DNA of 64,000 nt from Triatoma infestans (taxonomy: Eukaryota; Arthropoda; Insecta; Hemiptera; Reduviidae): positions 62,001 to 126,000 of the forward strand of contig JAAEAF010001956.1 of the NCBI GenBank assembly GCA_011037195.1. The letters are read 5' to 3'. Both the position numbers and the translations under genes were made by a program. This document shows positions 55,824 through 64,000 of this stretch, one piece after another. The first letter of the stretch is position 1. The number at the start of each line of letters is the position of its first letter. Under the pieces are notes generated by a model that had not been told where the DNA came from, searched no databases, and worked only from the letters and a program-made list of their open reading frames with translations.

Positions 55824-56738
55824 TCATATTTTAGAAACAGTAGAACGACCACTTACTAATGTTGGACGTGTTTTAGCATTGAATGGTTCTTGCAATAGAC
55901 CAGTAATATATTCTGAGAAATCTTGACCAACTAATTCCTTAAGTTTGTCCATTCCTATTTGCTCATTATAAGTCAAACCACAAACATCGTCCCAGGAGAA
56001 AGCATTACCACTTACATATAATCTATCTGACCTCACATGTGTAACAATGTTTGGATTGAATTGACGAATTTCCCATCGTAAACGGAATAACTTGTGCCTT
56101 CGCCTGCGTACCATAAGAGAATAATCTTGCATAATCTTCCAATCAGTCCCCTTCAGACGAGATGAACACTTTAATACAGCCCATTTTTCGTTATTTCGAA
56201 GAAAACGAACTAATAATGGCCTTTTTTTCAACGATACGCTACCTAGGGGACGCACCTCAAGAATTTCCACATTTTCCTTAACCTGCAAAACATTTGAAAA
56301 AAAGTCACGCACAACTTTCATCAAATCATCTTCTTTTGAAAACATGAGGCCCCTTATTATTAAATTATTTCTAAGTGAAGCATTCTCTATTCTTTCTAGC
56401 CTTTTTTCAAGAAGTTTCTCATTTTCTTTAAAAGTTTTTATTTGTTGTTTGAGAGAATCGTTTTCTAATTTTATTTCCTTAATATTCTCACGTAATGCAA
56501 AGAAATCTTCCTTTGTTGGAAGCATGGCTATTTTGGCATCAATTGCTCTTATAGCACTCAATAGTTCGTCACTATTTGCCATACTACTCACTAATTTTTC
56601 CACACTAGATTTTTTCTCTGGTTGCGTACAAATAGCCTCTGGTGAACTTCTACTTCTCTTTAAGGAAAATTTCGACACAGGAGTAGAAATATCGGATTTG
56701 GAACTTCGCATAAAAAACTTATCAATCTTCTGTGACAT
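55824..56738 (-). CDS. LINE ORF1 RNA-binding protein
   Basis: 304 residues, starting MSQKIDKFFMRSSKSD. The N-terminus is Ser/Lys-rich and basic. About residues 70-125 are a heptad-like coiled coil ('IKEIKLENDSLKQQIKTF', 'KLLEKRLERIENASLRNN'). Then an RRM-like core 'LIIRGLMFSKEDDL' and 'KRPLLVRFLRNNEKWAVL', and a basic C-terminal domain with 'MVRRRRHKLFRLRWEIRQF'. This order is that of L1-type ORF1 proteins, which trimerise and coat the element RNA. It ends ...TVSKI with TGA at 55824-55826. The ATG of a 15-codon frame overlaps that TGA (ATATGA). Confidence 0.88.
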   Translation of the reverse strand: MSQKIDKFFMRSSKSDISTPVSKFSLKRSRSSPEAICTQPEKKSSVEKLVSSMANSDELLSAIRAIDAKIAMLPTKEDFFALRENIKEIKLENDSLKQQIKTFKENEKLLEKRLERIENASLRNNLIIRGLMFSKEDDLMKVVRDFFSNVLQVKENVEILEVRPLGSVSLKKRPLLVRFLRNNEKWAVLKCSSRLKGTDWKIMQDYSLMVRRRRHKLFRLRWEIRQFNPNIVTHVRSDRLYVSGNAFSWDDVCGLTYNEQIGMDKLKELVGQDFSEYITGLLQEPFNAKTRPTLVSGRSTVSKI

Positions 56739-57275
56739 TAATTATACTAATAAAATTTAATTGCAAAAAGCAGCAAGTTTCGCAGTCGAATTCAACATCA
56801 GTTTTTCAGTTAAAATCAACGTCAATACGCTGCTAAGTCTTATTTTCCCAAAACTATATATATGTGTGTGTGCAATAAAAATAATCCGTGTCTTTGTGAT
56901 AAACACACTAGTTAAATAAACATGTAAGGAAGAATGATTGTTTGTAAATACCTATTGTCCACTTCTATTTTTATCTTCAATAACTTAAAAGAGTTATTTA
57001 TTTTCAAATATCTCCCCACCTTAAATACTCCGCTCTACTCCACGTCCAATCACCATACTGCACTCCAGTGGATAAATTCCTTAACTCAGTTAATTTTTTA
57101 ATTGCAATTTTCACCAAAACTATTCGATAACTTTTTTTAAAATTTTTACACAATAATGATAATTATTAAAAGAATTGACACTCCAAAATTCACAACATAA
57201 AACTTTATAAATCTCACTTTTTTAATAGATAAAGACAGACACGATGTTACTCTGACCAAGAGCTGAATCAAACTC

Positions 57276-57351
57276 TATATATATATAGATAGATTATACA
57301 GATTTGAAATCAAACTATATATATATATATATAGATAGATTATACAGATTT
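57276..57351. repeat. Short tandem duplication with TA runs
   Basis: A unit of about 37 bases ('TATAGATAGATTATACAGAT' preceded by a TA run) occurs twice in tandem. It borders the 5' end of the LINE. Confidence 0.8.
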
Positions 57352-57640
57352 GAAATTTCAAAATAAAATTAAAAAAGAAAAAAAAGGTAGCCTGCGGAAT
57401 TTGGGGCGTTAAATTTGAAACCTTATTTGGTTCGTTCATTGTTGGCGCCTAGATACTGGAGTACTGGATTCCTGCCTGGAGAAGTACTTTTGTCCCCTCC
57501 TTACAGTTTGGGCTCTTGACAGTAAAATTGCAGAATTTAATAAAATTTGAACAATAATTTCTTTTTTTCAAAAGTCCTGTTCCCTTATTTAAGTAAACAA
57601 TATTTATGTTTGTCCGTTGTTAATTAAATAAGCTAAAAAA

Positions 57641-58435
57641 ATTAGTTAGCTGGGGACCAAAGAAGAAACTTTTTATTTTTTTAAAAAAGTTTATTCGACG
57701 TTTCGGTGTCCTTCCTCAAGGACTACAAAACAAAAAATATGGATATCCAGAAAATTGTATGATAAAATTAAAAACATAAAACAATTAAACAATATTAGAA
57801 AGATATAATGATACCTGTTAAGAAAGAAATGGAGAGTTAAATGTTTGGAGAAGGTTATTGTTTGGTTGTAGAGTAAGGTATGCTTGCAAAGAAAACAGAG
57901 AGGGGAAATTTTTTTCCAAATTGGGAAATATGAAGAATGGTAGAAATGAAAAACAACTCAATTAATAATTATAAGAGAAATAAATGAATATAAATAAACT
58001 AGCGGAAAGTGTAGAAAGTTGGTGTGTGTAATTTAGTGTGGGGGGGGGGCTTTTTTGAGGAAGCGGAAAATGTTGTAAGAAGTGGTAATGATGTCCTTGT
58101 CTTTTTTGTAGTTGATAGAGTTAGGGTTGAGGTTAATGTGGATGGATTCAGAAGGAAATTGCTTCAAGTGTTAGGACAGAAGCATTTCGGAAATCAAAGG
58201 AGTGGGCAAGGGTGAGTGCATGTTTTGTGAGAGCTGTACTGTCAGTTTTTTTTTGTTAGCTATGTCTAGTTCATGTTGTCTAAGTCTCCTTTGTAGGTGT
58301 TGTTTTGATTGACCAATGTAACATGCGTTACAGTTCTGTGTAGCGCAAAGTATGCTGTAAACAGAAGTCGTAAACAAATGTGTCAGAAACGTCGAATAAA
58401 AATAAAAATTTCTTCTTTGGCTCCAGCCAACTAAT
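57641..58435 (-). mobile_element. Penelope-like element, internally deleted, inverted ends
   Basis: The left end ATTAGTTAGCTGG...CAAAGAAGAAA with 'TTATTCGACGTTTCGGTGTC' is mirrored at the right end ('AGAAACGTCGAATAAAAAT', 'TTTCTTCTTTGGCTCCAG', CCAACTAAT). A GIY-YIG endonuclease remnant lies inside. The reverse transcriptase is deleted. The 'CCTTGAGGAAGGACACC' and GAAACGTCG stretch at 57699-57725 (minus) is the usual Penelope-like terminal motif, with an extra base in the CTGA core. Confidence 0.75.
58130..58377 (-). pseudogene. Penelope-like GIY-YIG endonuclease, truncated
   Basis: The minus strand gives 'VYSILCATQNCNACYIGQS' and 'KQHLQRRLRQHELDIANKK', which carry the paired GIY (here VYS) and YIG motifs and the catalytic Arg region of the GIY-YIG nuclease that ends Penelope-like proteins. 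A one-base shift in the T run at 58247-58254 changes frame; the other frame then continues 'KHALTLAHSFDFRNASVL', the expected domain end. In intact elements the domain cuts target DNA. There is no upstream RT here. Confidence 0.8.
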
Positions 58436-58599
58436 TTTTTTTACTTGTCTTACTATTTATTTTGTTTGGTGAATTGTTTATATTTTTAAATGGGCGTAAA
58501 ACATAATTGGAAAATTCGAAATTTAAGGTTTGAACTTTGCTGGGATTTTCCTTTTTTGAGATACAAACGATCTCATGTATTCCCTGTAAACATTTCATT

Positions 58600-59590
58600 T
58601 CCAAAATTTGACATGATCGTAATACTTCCTCCTCTTACTAGAATTAAGGAAGTGTAAAAACTGGAGGGTGTTTGCATTTTATAGTATGAGTACTAAAATG
58701 AAATTCGTCGAAAACTGAAAAAACTGTTCAATAAAAGCGCACTTCCGGTTTCACTAATTTCTTTGAAACTCGCAATTTTGGCCATCTATTTATTTCTAAT
58801 TAATTTTCTTTGGATGATACAATTGTATTATCAACCATGACAGCACTTTAGAGAAAAACATAACCCCACCCGTCCGCTAAAAGTGCCCTTAAATGAATTT
58901 TCCCAGAGAAATGTTTTAAATAAAAGTTGTTGATCCTTGTATGTTTAGTTTATATAAGAAGTTTCAAGAAAATCGTCGCAACCATTTTTGAGAAAATTAC
59001 GAAAAAGTGCAAAAATGATTTAGTAAAGTGGTAATATAAACGCACTTCCGGTTATCCGATTTTTTTCGAACTCAGAATTTCAACAACATATCCAATTCTA
59101 ATTAATATTATTTAGATGACAGAAACTGTCTAACCAACTGAAATAGCACTTTAGATGAAAACCTAACCCCACCTCTCCCCCAAACTGCCCTTATGAAATT
59201 TTCCAAGAGAAATATTTGAAATAAAAGTTGTAGCCCGTTGTGTGTGTAGTTGATATTTCCATTTGAAGAAAATCGTCGGAGCCATTTTGAGAAAACGCAA
59301 AAAGTAAAAAAAAAACTAGTAAAGTGGTACTTCCGGTTGAGGAATTTTAACAGATAAGGTACAGTCGGATCCCATGGTGATACCTAAACGGAATATCAAC
59401 TTTCAACTTTCTGCGGTTTTTCGTTTTTGAGCCATGTTGTTCACATACACACACACACACACACACAGACCATTTGCTAAAAACCACTATTTTAGACTCA
59501 GAGGACCTCAAAACGGATATTTCCGGTGAAAACTCGATATCGAAAATTTGACACGATTACAATACTTCCTCTTACTAGGAGTAAGAAGTC
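58600..59590 (-). mobile_element. INE-1-like element with an extra 5' end attached
   Basis: The 5' end at the right (GATTACAATACTTCCTCTTA, CTAGGAGTAAGAAG at about 59580), then the blocks 'GGAAATATCCGTTTTGAGG', '(AC)n' and 'CCGGAAGTACCACTTTACTA', followed by two internal units. On the left a second 5'-type end ('CGTAATACTTCCTCCTCTTA', 58618-58645) adjoins instead of the 3' hairpin, so two copies are fused or one was truncated by another. Confidence 0.65.
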
Positions 59591-60249
59591 AAAGTAATAT
59601 AATAATAATAATAAATAACATTTGTTACTAGATATCAGATTTAGGAGTAAAAATGGATTTTTCTGTTTGTACCTGTATGATAATTTAAAAGTAAGTTGGA
59701 AGGTGGTGGGGGGGGCAGAGGTTGTGAGGGCCATAAATCTAATAAAACTTTTTTTTTTCTAGTCAAATGTTATTTCTTATAACATGAATATTTCTTGTCA
59801 TTTTGTAACTAAAATATTCCATTCAATGTAAGAGAAGTCAGAGAGAGGTTGCAGTGTGAGGTGTGCACGCCGTTTGCCCTTGCATGACACTAGTCTATAG
59901 TTCTCTATAAGTAAAGCCCACAGGGTACAAAGGTCACGATATCTTGCGTTCAAACGACACTTCATACAGCCATCTTAAGGAGGCAAGGTTAATTACTCAG
60001 TTTGCAGCAGCGTGTTCACTCGGTGGGAAAAAAAAACATTAATTTCGTTCGGTTTTAAATAATCGTCCGCTTTTGCGTTGATAAAAACTATAATAATAAC
60101 TTATGCAGAGATTTTAAAAGCTAATTTTTTGTAATTATATAAAAGATTGAGGGCAATGAATTTGTTTTTAAACGTATTTAAACAGTGCCATTGTTTCAGA
60201 TATTGAAATAAAGGCCCTGAACATGCTTCTGTGTATCATTATTGATCTT

Positions 60250-60320
60250 AAGGACAATATGGTAGAGTGGTGATGAACATGAACCTTGAGATCCCTAGTT
60301 CGAGTCCCATGTATTATATT
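60250..60320 (+). repeat. tRNA-like SINE head
   Basis: An A-box-like TGGTAGAGTGG (60260-60270) and a perfect B box AGTTCGAGTCC (60297-60307) are spaced as in a tRNA gene. The acceptor stem does not close, so this is not a tRNA gene. The body that follows to about 60530 ('GAGCACCACGACCG', 'CAACCCACTGTGCCAAGGG') is probably the SINE body. It differs from the SINE at 26661-26874. Confidence 0.5.
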
Positions 60321-60536
60321 TTTACTTTAGATGTATAGAGCACCACGACCGAAAGAGGTCTATTGTGCCAACCCACTGTGCCAAGGGTGAGACTATTCAC
60401 TTTCAGCACCCCCTTCTAGATAAAGATCTCTGAAGAAGCTCAGGATCTGGGAAGGTTTATCTTCCTTCAACGACTGGTAAGTACCCAAGCTTCCGAATCT
60501 TGAGTGCCCTGTGTAACTGTTACATTTGTTAGAAAA

Positions 60537-61291
60537 AAAATCTGGTGTGAAACACTCACACAACTTTCTCTTACCCCAGTTCTCAAAATTATAATTGACA
60601 AATTTTATAGTTTGTGTCCCAAATTTAATGAAATTTGTCGAAAACTGAAAAAAACTATTCAGTAAAAGCGCACTTCCAGTTTATTAATTTTTTTGAAACT
60701 CGGAGTATTGGCAATGGTTTACTGATTTTCTTCACACCCGGAATTTTGGCCAACTATTTATTTCTAATTAATTTCATTTGGATGATAAGAGTTGTATAAT
60801 CAACTATGATACCACTTTAGAGGAAGCTGTAACCCTACCCCTCTCCTAAAAGTGCCCTTAAATGAATTTTCCCAGAGAAATGTTTTATATAAAAGTTATA
60901 GATCTTTAAATGTTTAGTTTATATGTGTAGTTTCAAAAAAATCGTCGGGGCCATTTTTGAGAAAATCGCGAAAAAGTGAAAAAATCATATTTAGTAAAGT
61001 GTTAAAACAAAAGCACTTCCGGTTTTCCGATTTTTCTCAAACTCGGAATTTCAACAACATATTTAATTCTAATTAACATTATTTAAATGACCGAATTGTG
61101 TAATAACCTGAAATAGCACTTTAGAGGGTAACCTAACCCCACTAAAAACCACTTTGCTAAAGACCATTTGCTAAAAACCACTTTTTTTGGACTCAGGGGA
61201 CCTCAAAACGGATATTTCCGGTGAAAACTCGATATCGAAAATTTGACACGATTACAATACTTCCTCTTACTAGGAGTAAGAGAAAGTAATA
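60537..61291 (-). mobile_element. INE-1-like element with both ends
   Basis: On the plus strand it starts at the 3' terminus (TCTGGTGTGAAACACTCACA, then ACTTTCTCTTACCCC) and ends at the 5' terminus (AATACTTCCTCTTACTAGG, then AGTAAGAGAAAGT). It is 755 bases, shorter than the 987-base copy at 11009, with a direct jump from an internal unit to the 5' block near 61145. A T/A run flanks it. Confidence 0.75.
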
Positions 61292-61579
61292 TATGCTTCA
61301 GTGATCACCACAATACCTAGGTGTGTGTGTGCGCGTATATATGTTAATACAAATTATCTCAAAAATGAAAAGTTGCAGGAAGCCGACGAAACTGGATATT
61401 ATGTATACCACCTAAACAGTTATCACCTTATCACCATCGTATATGTCACCAAGGTTTCGGTCAGAAACCATCAACCAGAAATGCAACGGAAGTACTGAAT
61501 GAATTTTTTTCCCCCGAATTTTTGCTGATTCCTAGAAAACGTGTCAAATGATTTTATTTAAACTTTGTATACTCTTTAC

Positions 61580-61925
61580 ACTAGGTGGGGGTGTCAAACC
61601 CACGACTCGCGGGCCAATGCGATTTTTTGTGGCTCGCCTCGCCTTCAGAAAGAATAGAACTTATCACCGCAAAAAAAAAACACTTGAGTTTGCGGGTTGA
61701 TACCGCGTCAGTGGTGTACTAGAAACCGACGTTTCACACATATACAATGGCTTCTTCATTTCCTTTGAAGCTTTGAAGGTGTAACGACTACCCTGAAGAA
61801 GCTCATTGCAATATGGATGAAATGGCGGTTTCTATCAAACCAATGACGCGGTCTCAACCCGCAACCTCAAGAGTTTTTCATGAAAATGGCCGCGGAAACC
61901 TAAATGATCAAATCACTACTAATAT
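61580..61925. repeat. Foldback fragment with Penelope-like motif
   Basis: 'CTTGAGTTTGCGGGTTGA' with 'ACCGCGTC' near 61684-61712 is mirrored by 'GACGCGGTCTCAACCCGC' and 'AACCTCAAG' near 61846-61872. In between, 'CCCTGAAGAAGCTCATTG' and 'ATGGATGAAATGGCGG' are a damaged version of the hammerhead-like motif at 46705. A 'GGGTGTCAAACCC' block at 61589 recalls hAT ends but stands alone. Confidence 0.45.
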
Positions 61926-62402
61926 AACACTTCTATGTTTAGAGCGCCTATTTACAAAACAAGAGATTTAATATATTTTCCTAAATGTAAGCAGATGAAA
62001 GTACAAAATCAAAATTGTGCTTTTTTCACAATCGTATTTTGATAAAATTTACAAAAATCATAAAAAAGCGTTGATTAGCGTTTTTTAAGATTTTTAAAGG
62101 GCTGTAACAAATGTTTTCTCTTTTAATGGGACATTTTTCTTTTGAAAGTGAAAAAGCTTCTCCTTCGTTACAGCTGAACTAATAGAATTCAAGAATGATC
62201 AAATTTTGAATATGGAGACGTTAGAATACCAGAAATATATTTTTATTTAAAGTAAAAATAGCTTCCCAAATTTTATATACTTTTTCAGGAATAACAGCGT
62301 ATTCATGTGAACTGTAATTTTTTTCATTTATGAAAATAAACAAAACAATATAATTATATAAATATATTTTGGCCATTAGGAAGTCAAATATCGAGCTTGA
62401 TA

Positions 62403-63212
62403 ATGTGATGGATGCAAGAAACTTAGAAATATATTAATTCATAAATAAATCAAAAATATCTAGATATGTGACATTCCCTTGCAAAAGGACAAGCCAGGTA
62501 TATGGAAACAGTTACTGGAAAAATTTAAGAACAATTATGGCATTGTACTACCCCTTCTCCTCACAGGGGAGGAATTGAAGGAACAAAGAGAAGAGATTCC
62601 TTTAAACACAGACTTGTGCTAGAAATCAAGGTGGAAACATCAGAGCTATACCAGTATTACGTTATAAGAAATTATTATAAGCTATTGTGATATTCAAAGT
62701 AACTTAATTTCTCTTAGAGAATATATCTTTTTAAAAAATAAAAAATGTAATGTTTTGGTGTGTTGGTGTGTTTGTAGTAGTGGTAGTGTGTAGCACGAGC
62801 GTTTTCGTGTTAGGGCTTGTAAGTATGTTTGAGGAAAATATAGAAGTATAAGAATAATTATTAAGAACACACTGGTAGATTAAATTAAATATATTCTCTA
62901 AGAGAAATTAAGTTACTTTGAATATCACAATAGCTTATAATAATTTCTTATAACGTAATACTGGTATAGCTCTGATGTTTCCACCTTGATTTCTAGCACA
63001 AGTCTGTGTTTAAAGGAATCTCTTCTCTTTGTTCCTTCAATTCCTCCCCTGTGAGGAGAAGGGGTAGTACAATGCCATAATTGTTCTTAAATTTTTCCAG
63101 TAACTGTTTCCATATACCTGGCTTGTCCTTTTGCAAGGGAATGTCACATATCTAGATATTTTTGATTTATTTATGAATTAATATATTTCTAAGTTTCTTG
63201 CATCCATCACAA
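62403..63212. mobile_element. Foldback element with TA target duplication
   Basis: 810 bases. The ends ATGTGATGGATGCAAG and CTTGCATCCATCACAA are inverted, with arms of about 320 bases that are nearly perfect around a loop of about 160 bases (62731-62889). TA lies on both sides (62401-62402 and 63213-63214). Removing the element and one TA gives CTTGATAACAACTG, exactly the sequence found at the unit junctions of the adjoining tandem array (63415-63430 and 63545-63560). The TA duplication points to Tc1/mariner-type movement. No ORF. Confidence 0.88.
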
Positions 63213-63214
63213 TA

Positions 63215-63648
63215 ACAACTGTATTTTAAAGAAATACATACTGGTTACACTAGGAGGGGGGGGATATGATGGTTAGATTGTTAGATAGGTAGATAGTTAG
63301 TGTGATAGGTTAGAGGATATACACCAGTACACTGCTTGTATCCTTACAGTTGGATGGTTAGACTGTTAGAGAGGTAGATAGTGTGATAGGTTAGAGGATA
63401 TACGCCAGTATACTGCTTGATAACAACTGTATTTTAAAGAAATACAGACTGGTTACACTAGGGGGGATAACCCTTACAGTTGGGTGGTTAGATTGTTAGA
63501 TAGGTAGATAGTGTGATAGGTTAGAGGATATACACCATTACACTGCTTGATAACAACTGTATTTTAAAGAAATACATACTGGTTACACTTGGGGGGATAA
63601 CCCTTTCAGTTAGGTAGTTAGATTGTTAGATAGGTAGATAGTGTACTG
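63215..63648. repeat. About 129-bp tandem repeat array
   Basis: Units start 'ACAACTGTATTTTAAAGAAA', followed by 'ACTGGTTACACTAGG', 'GGTTAGATTGTTAGATAGGT' and 'GATAGGTTAGAGGATATACA', ending in 'CACTGCTTG'. Starts lie at about 63215, 63424 and 63553, with one unit at 63340 that lacks its first part. The foldback at 62403-63212 sits in the first unit. Confidence 0.88.
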
Positions 63649-64000
63649 GTACCGCAAAGATAATGCAAAACAGCAGAGAGAAGAGAGGCTCTCTCTGGTT
63701 AACAGAGACTACTTTCTGACTTAGGCAGGCTAGAGTGGGAGAACCTGTGTATATAAGCCAGTGGGAATCTATCTAAAGGATCTATCAGATACAACCATAC
63801 AACTGTACATCGCATCGTGTCATATCTTTACTCACACCATTCATTCTATCATTTTCATTATAAAGTCCAGTGCAAGTTATGTAAACTTAGCTACATTATA
63901 TTAGTGTCTTCATATCTCGTTCATTTAATCAAACCTAATTTCTCTCCTCAACAACTCCATTATATTGCACTCAGCTCAACAGTGGCTCAAAAATTTAAAA
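63649..64000 (+). other. Possible LTR or promoter at window end
   Basis: A TATA-like GTGTATATAAGCC at 63748-63760 is followed about 30 bases on by CTATCAGATACAACC. The sequence ends with 'CAGCTCAACAGTGGCTC', which could be an LTR end followed by a primer-binding site. With the tandem array as U3 this would be an LTR element continuing beyond the window. The evidence is thin. Confidence 0.25.

Larger units (their letters stand above)
52168..57275 (-). mobile_element. LINE retrotransposon, near full length
   Basis: About 5.1 kb on the minus strand: a 5' UTR of roughly 540 bases (57275-56739), ORF1 56738-55824, ORF2 to 52521, then about 350 bases of 3' UTR ending in a (TAC)n-like tail at 52168-52180. 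ORF1 and ORF2 are uninterrupted apart from one TGA between them. TA-rich runs lie on both sides, so a target duplication cannot be resolved by eye. ORF2 has endonuclease and reverse transcriptase and a C-terminal zinc knuckle but no RNase H. I place it in the broad CR1/Jockey/L1-like group without naming a clade. Confidence 0.88.

Noticed and set aside
56344..56760. 138-codon plus-strand open frame opposite LINE ORF1
   Set aside because: A shadow of ORF1; it is hydrophobic and serine-rich as expected from the antisense of a lysine/glutamate-rich coiled coil.
1..64000. CRISPR arrays, operons, bacterial defence or biosynthetic clusters
   Set aside because: There are no regularly spaced direct repeats of CRISPR size and no bacterial-type gene arrangement; the sequence is clearly eukaryotic.

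Overview
This window looks like a chromosome segment from an invertebrate, most likely an arthropod. It is AT-rich, has spliced genes with short exons and GT-AG introns, no operons, and very dense mobile-element content. A copia LTR element primed by an internal piece of initiator tRNA-Met, INE-1/Helentron-like repeats, Penelope-like remnants, Helitrons and several LINE families all fit an insect or other arthropod. The species cannot be named from the sequence alone.

Only one host gene region can be supported, at 23873-28459 on the minus strand. It holds two open reading frames in one exon series. The upstream frame is a 123-residue basic, coiled-coil protein (three exons, 28459 to 26042). 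The downstream frame is an orthologue of LRRC51, a small leucine-rich-repeat protein (four exons, 26049 to 23873). The stop codon of the first frame and the start codon of the second overlap inside one 8-base motif in the same exon, so the locus reads like a dicistronic transcript. Its introns are filled with transposon debris: inverted Penelope-like ends, a tRNA-derived SINE with target-site duplications, and INE-1-like repeats.

Layout: 1-1345 foldback remnant plus Helitron 3' end with a dead Pif1-type helicase; 4411-5503 Penelope-like inverted element with a nested foldback; 6360-6770 LINE reverse-transcriptase scrap; 7097-7330 75-bp tandem repeat; 7564-8290 CR1-like LINE 3' end; 10390-15839 complete but dead copia element carrying an INE-1-like insertion at 11009-11995; 18623-19560 Helitron; 20950-22508 INE-1-like copy with a nested foldback; 23873-28459 the host locus; 29393-30334 5'-truncated LINE with a perfect 16-bp target duplication; 32690-38165 LINE fragments; 43982-44996 foldback; 45457-46100 LINE remnant; 51193-52137 Helitron; 52168-57275 a nearly full-length LINE with intact ORF1 and ORF2; 57641-58435 Penelope-like element with a GIY-YIG remnant; 58600-61291 INE-1-like copies; 62403-63212 foldback with TA duplication inside a 129-bp tandem array that leads to a possible LTR at the window end.

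The most notable observations are the overlapping start/stop of the dicistronic host locus, an intact LINE whose ORF2 is in the same frame as ORF1, separated by one TGA and lacking any in-frame ATG through its endonuclease domain, a set of hammerhead-ribozyme-like folds in Penelope-like ends with compensatory stem I changes, and a clean reading of which transposon jumped into which.
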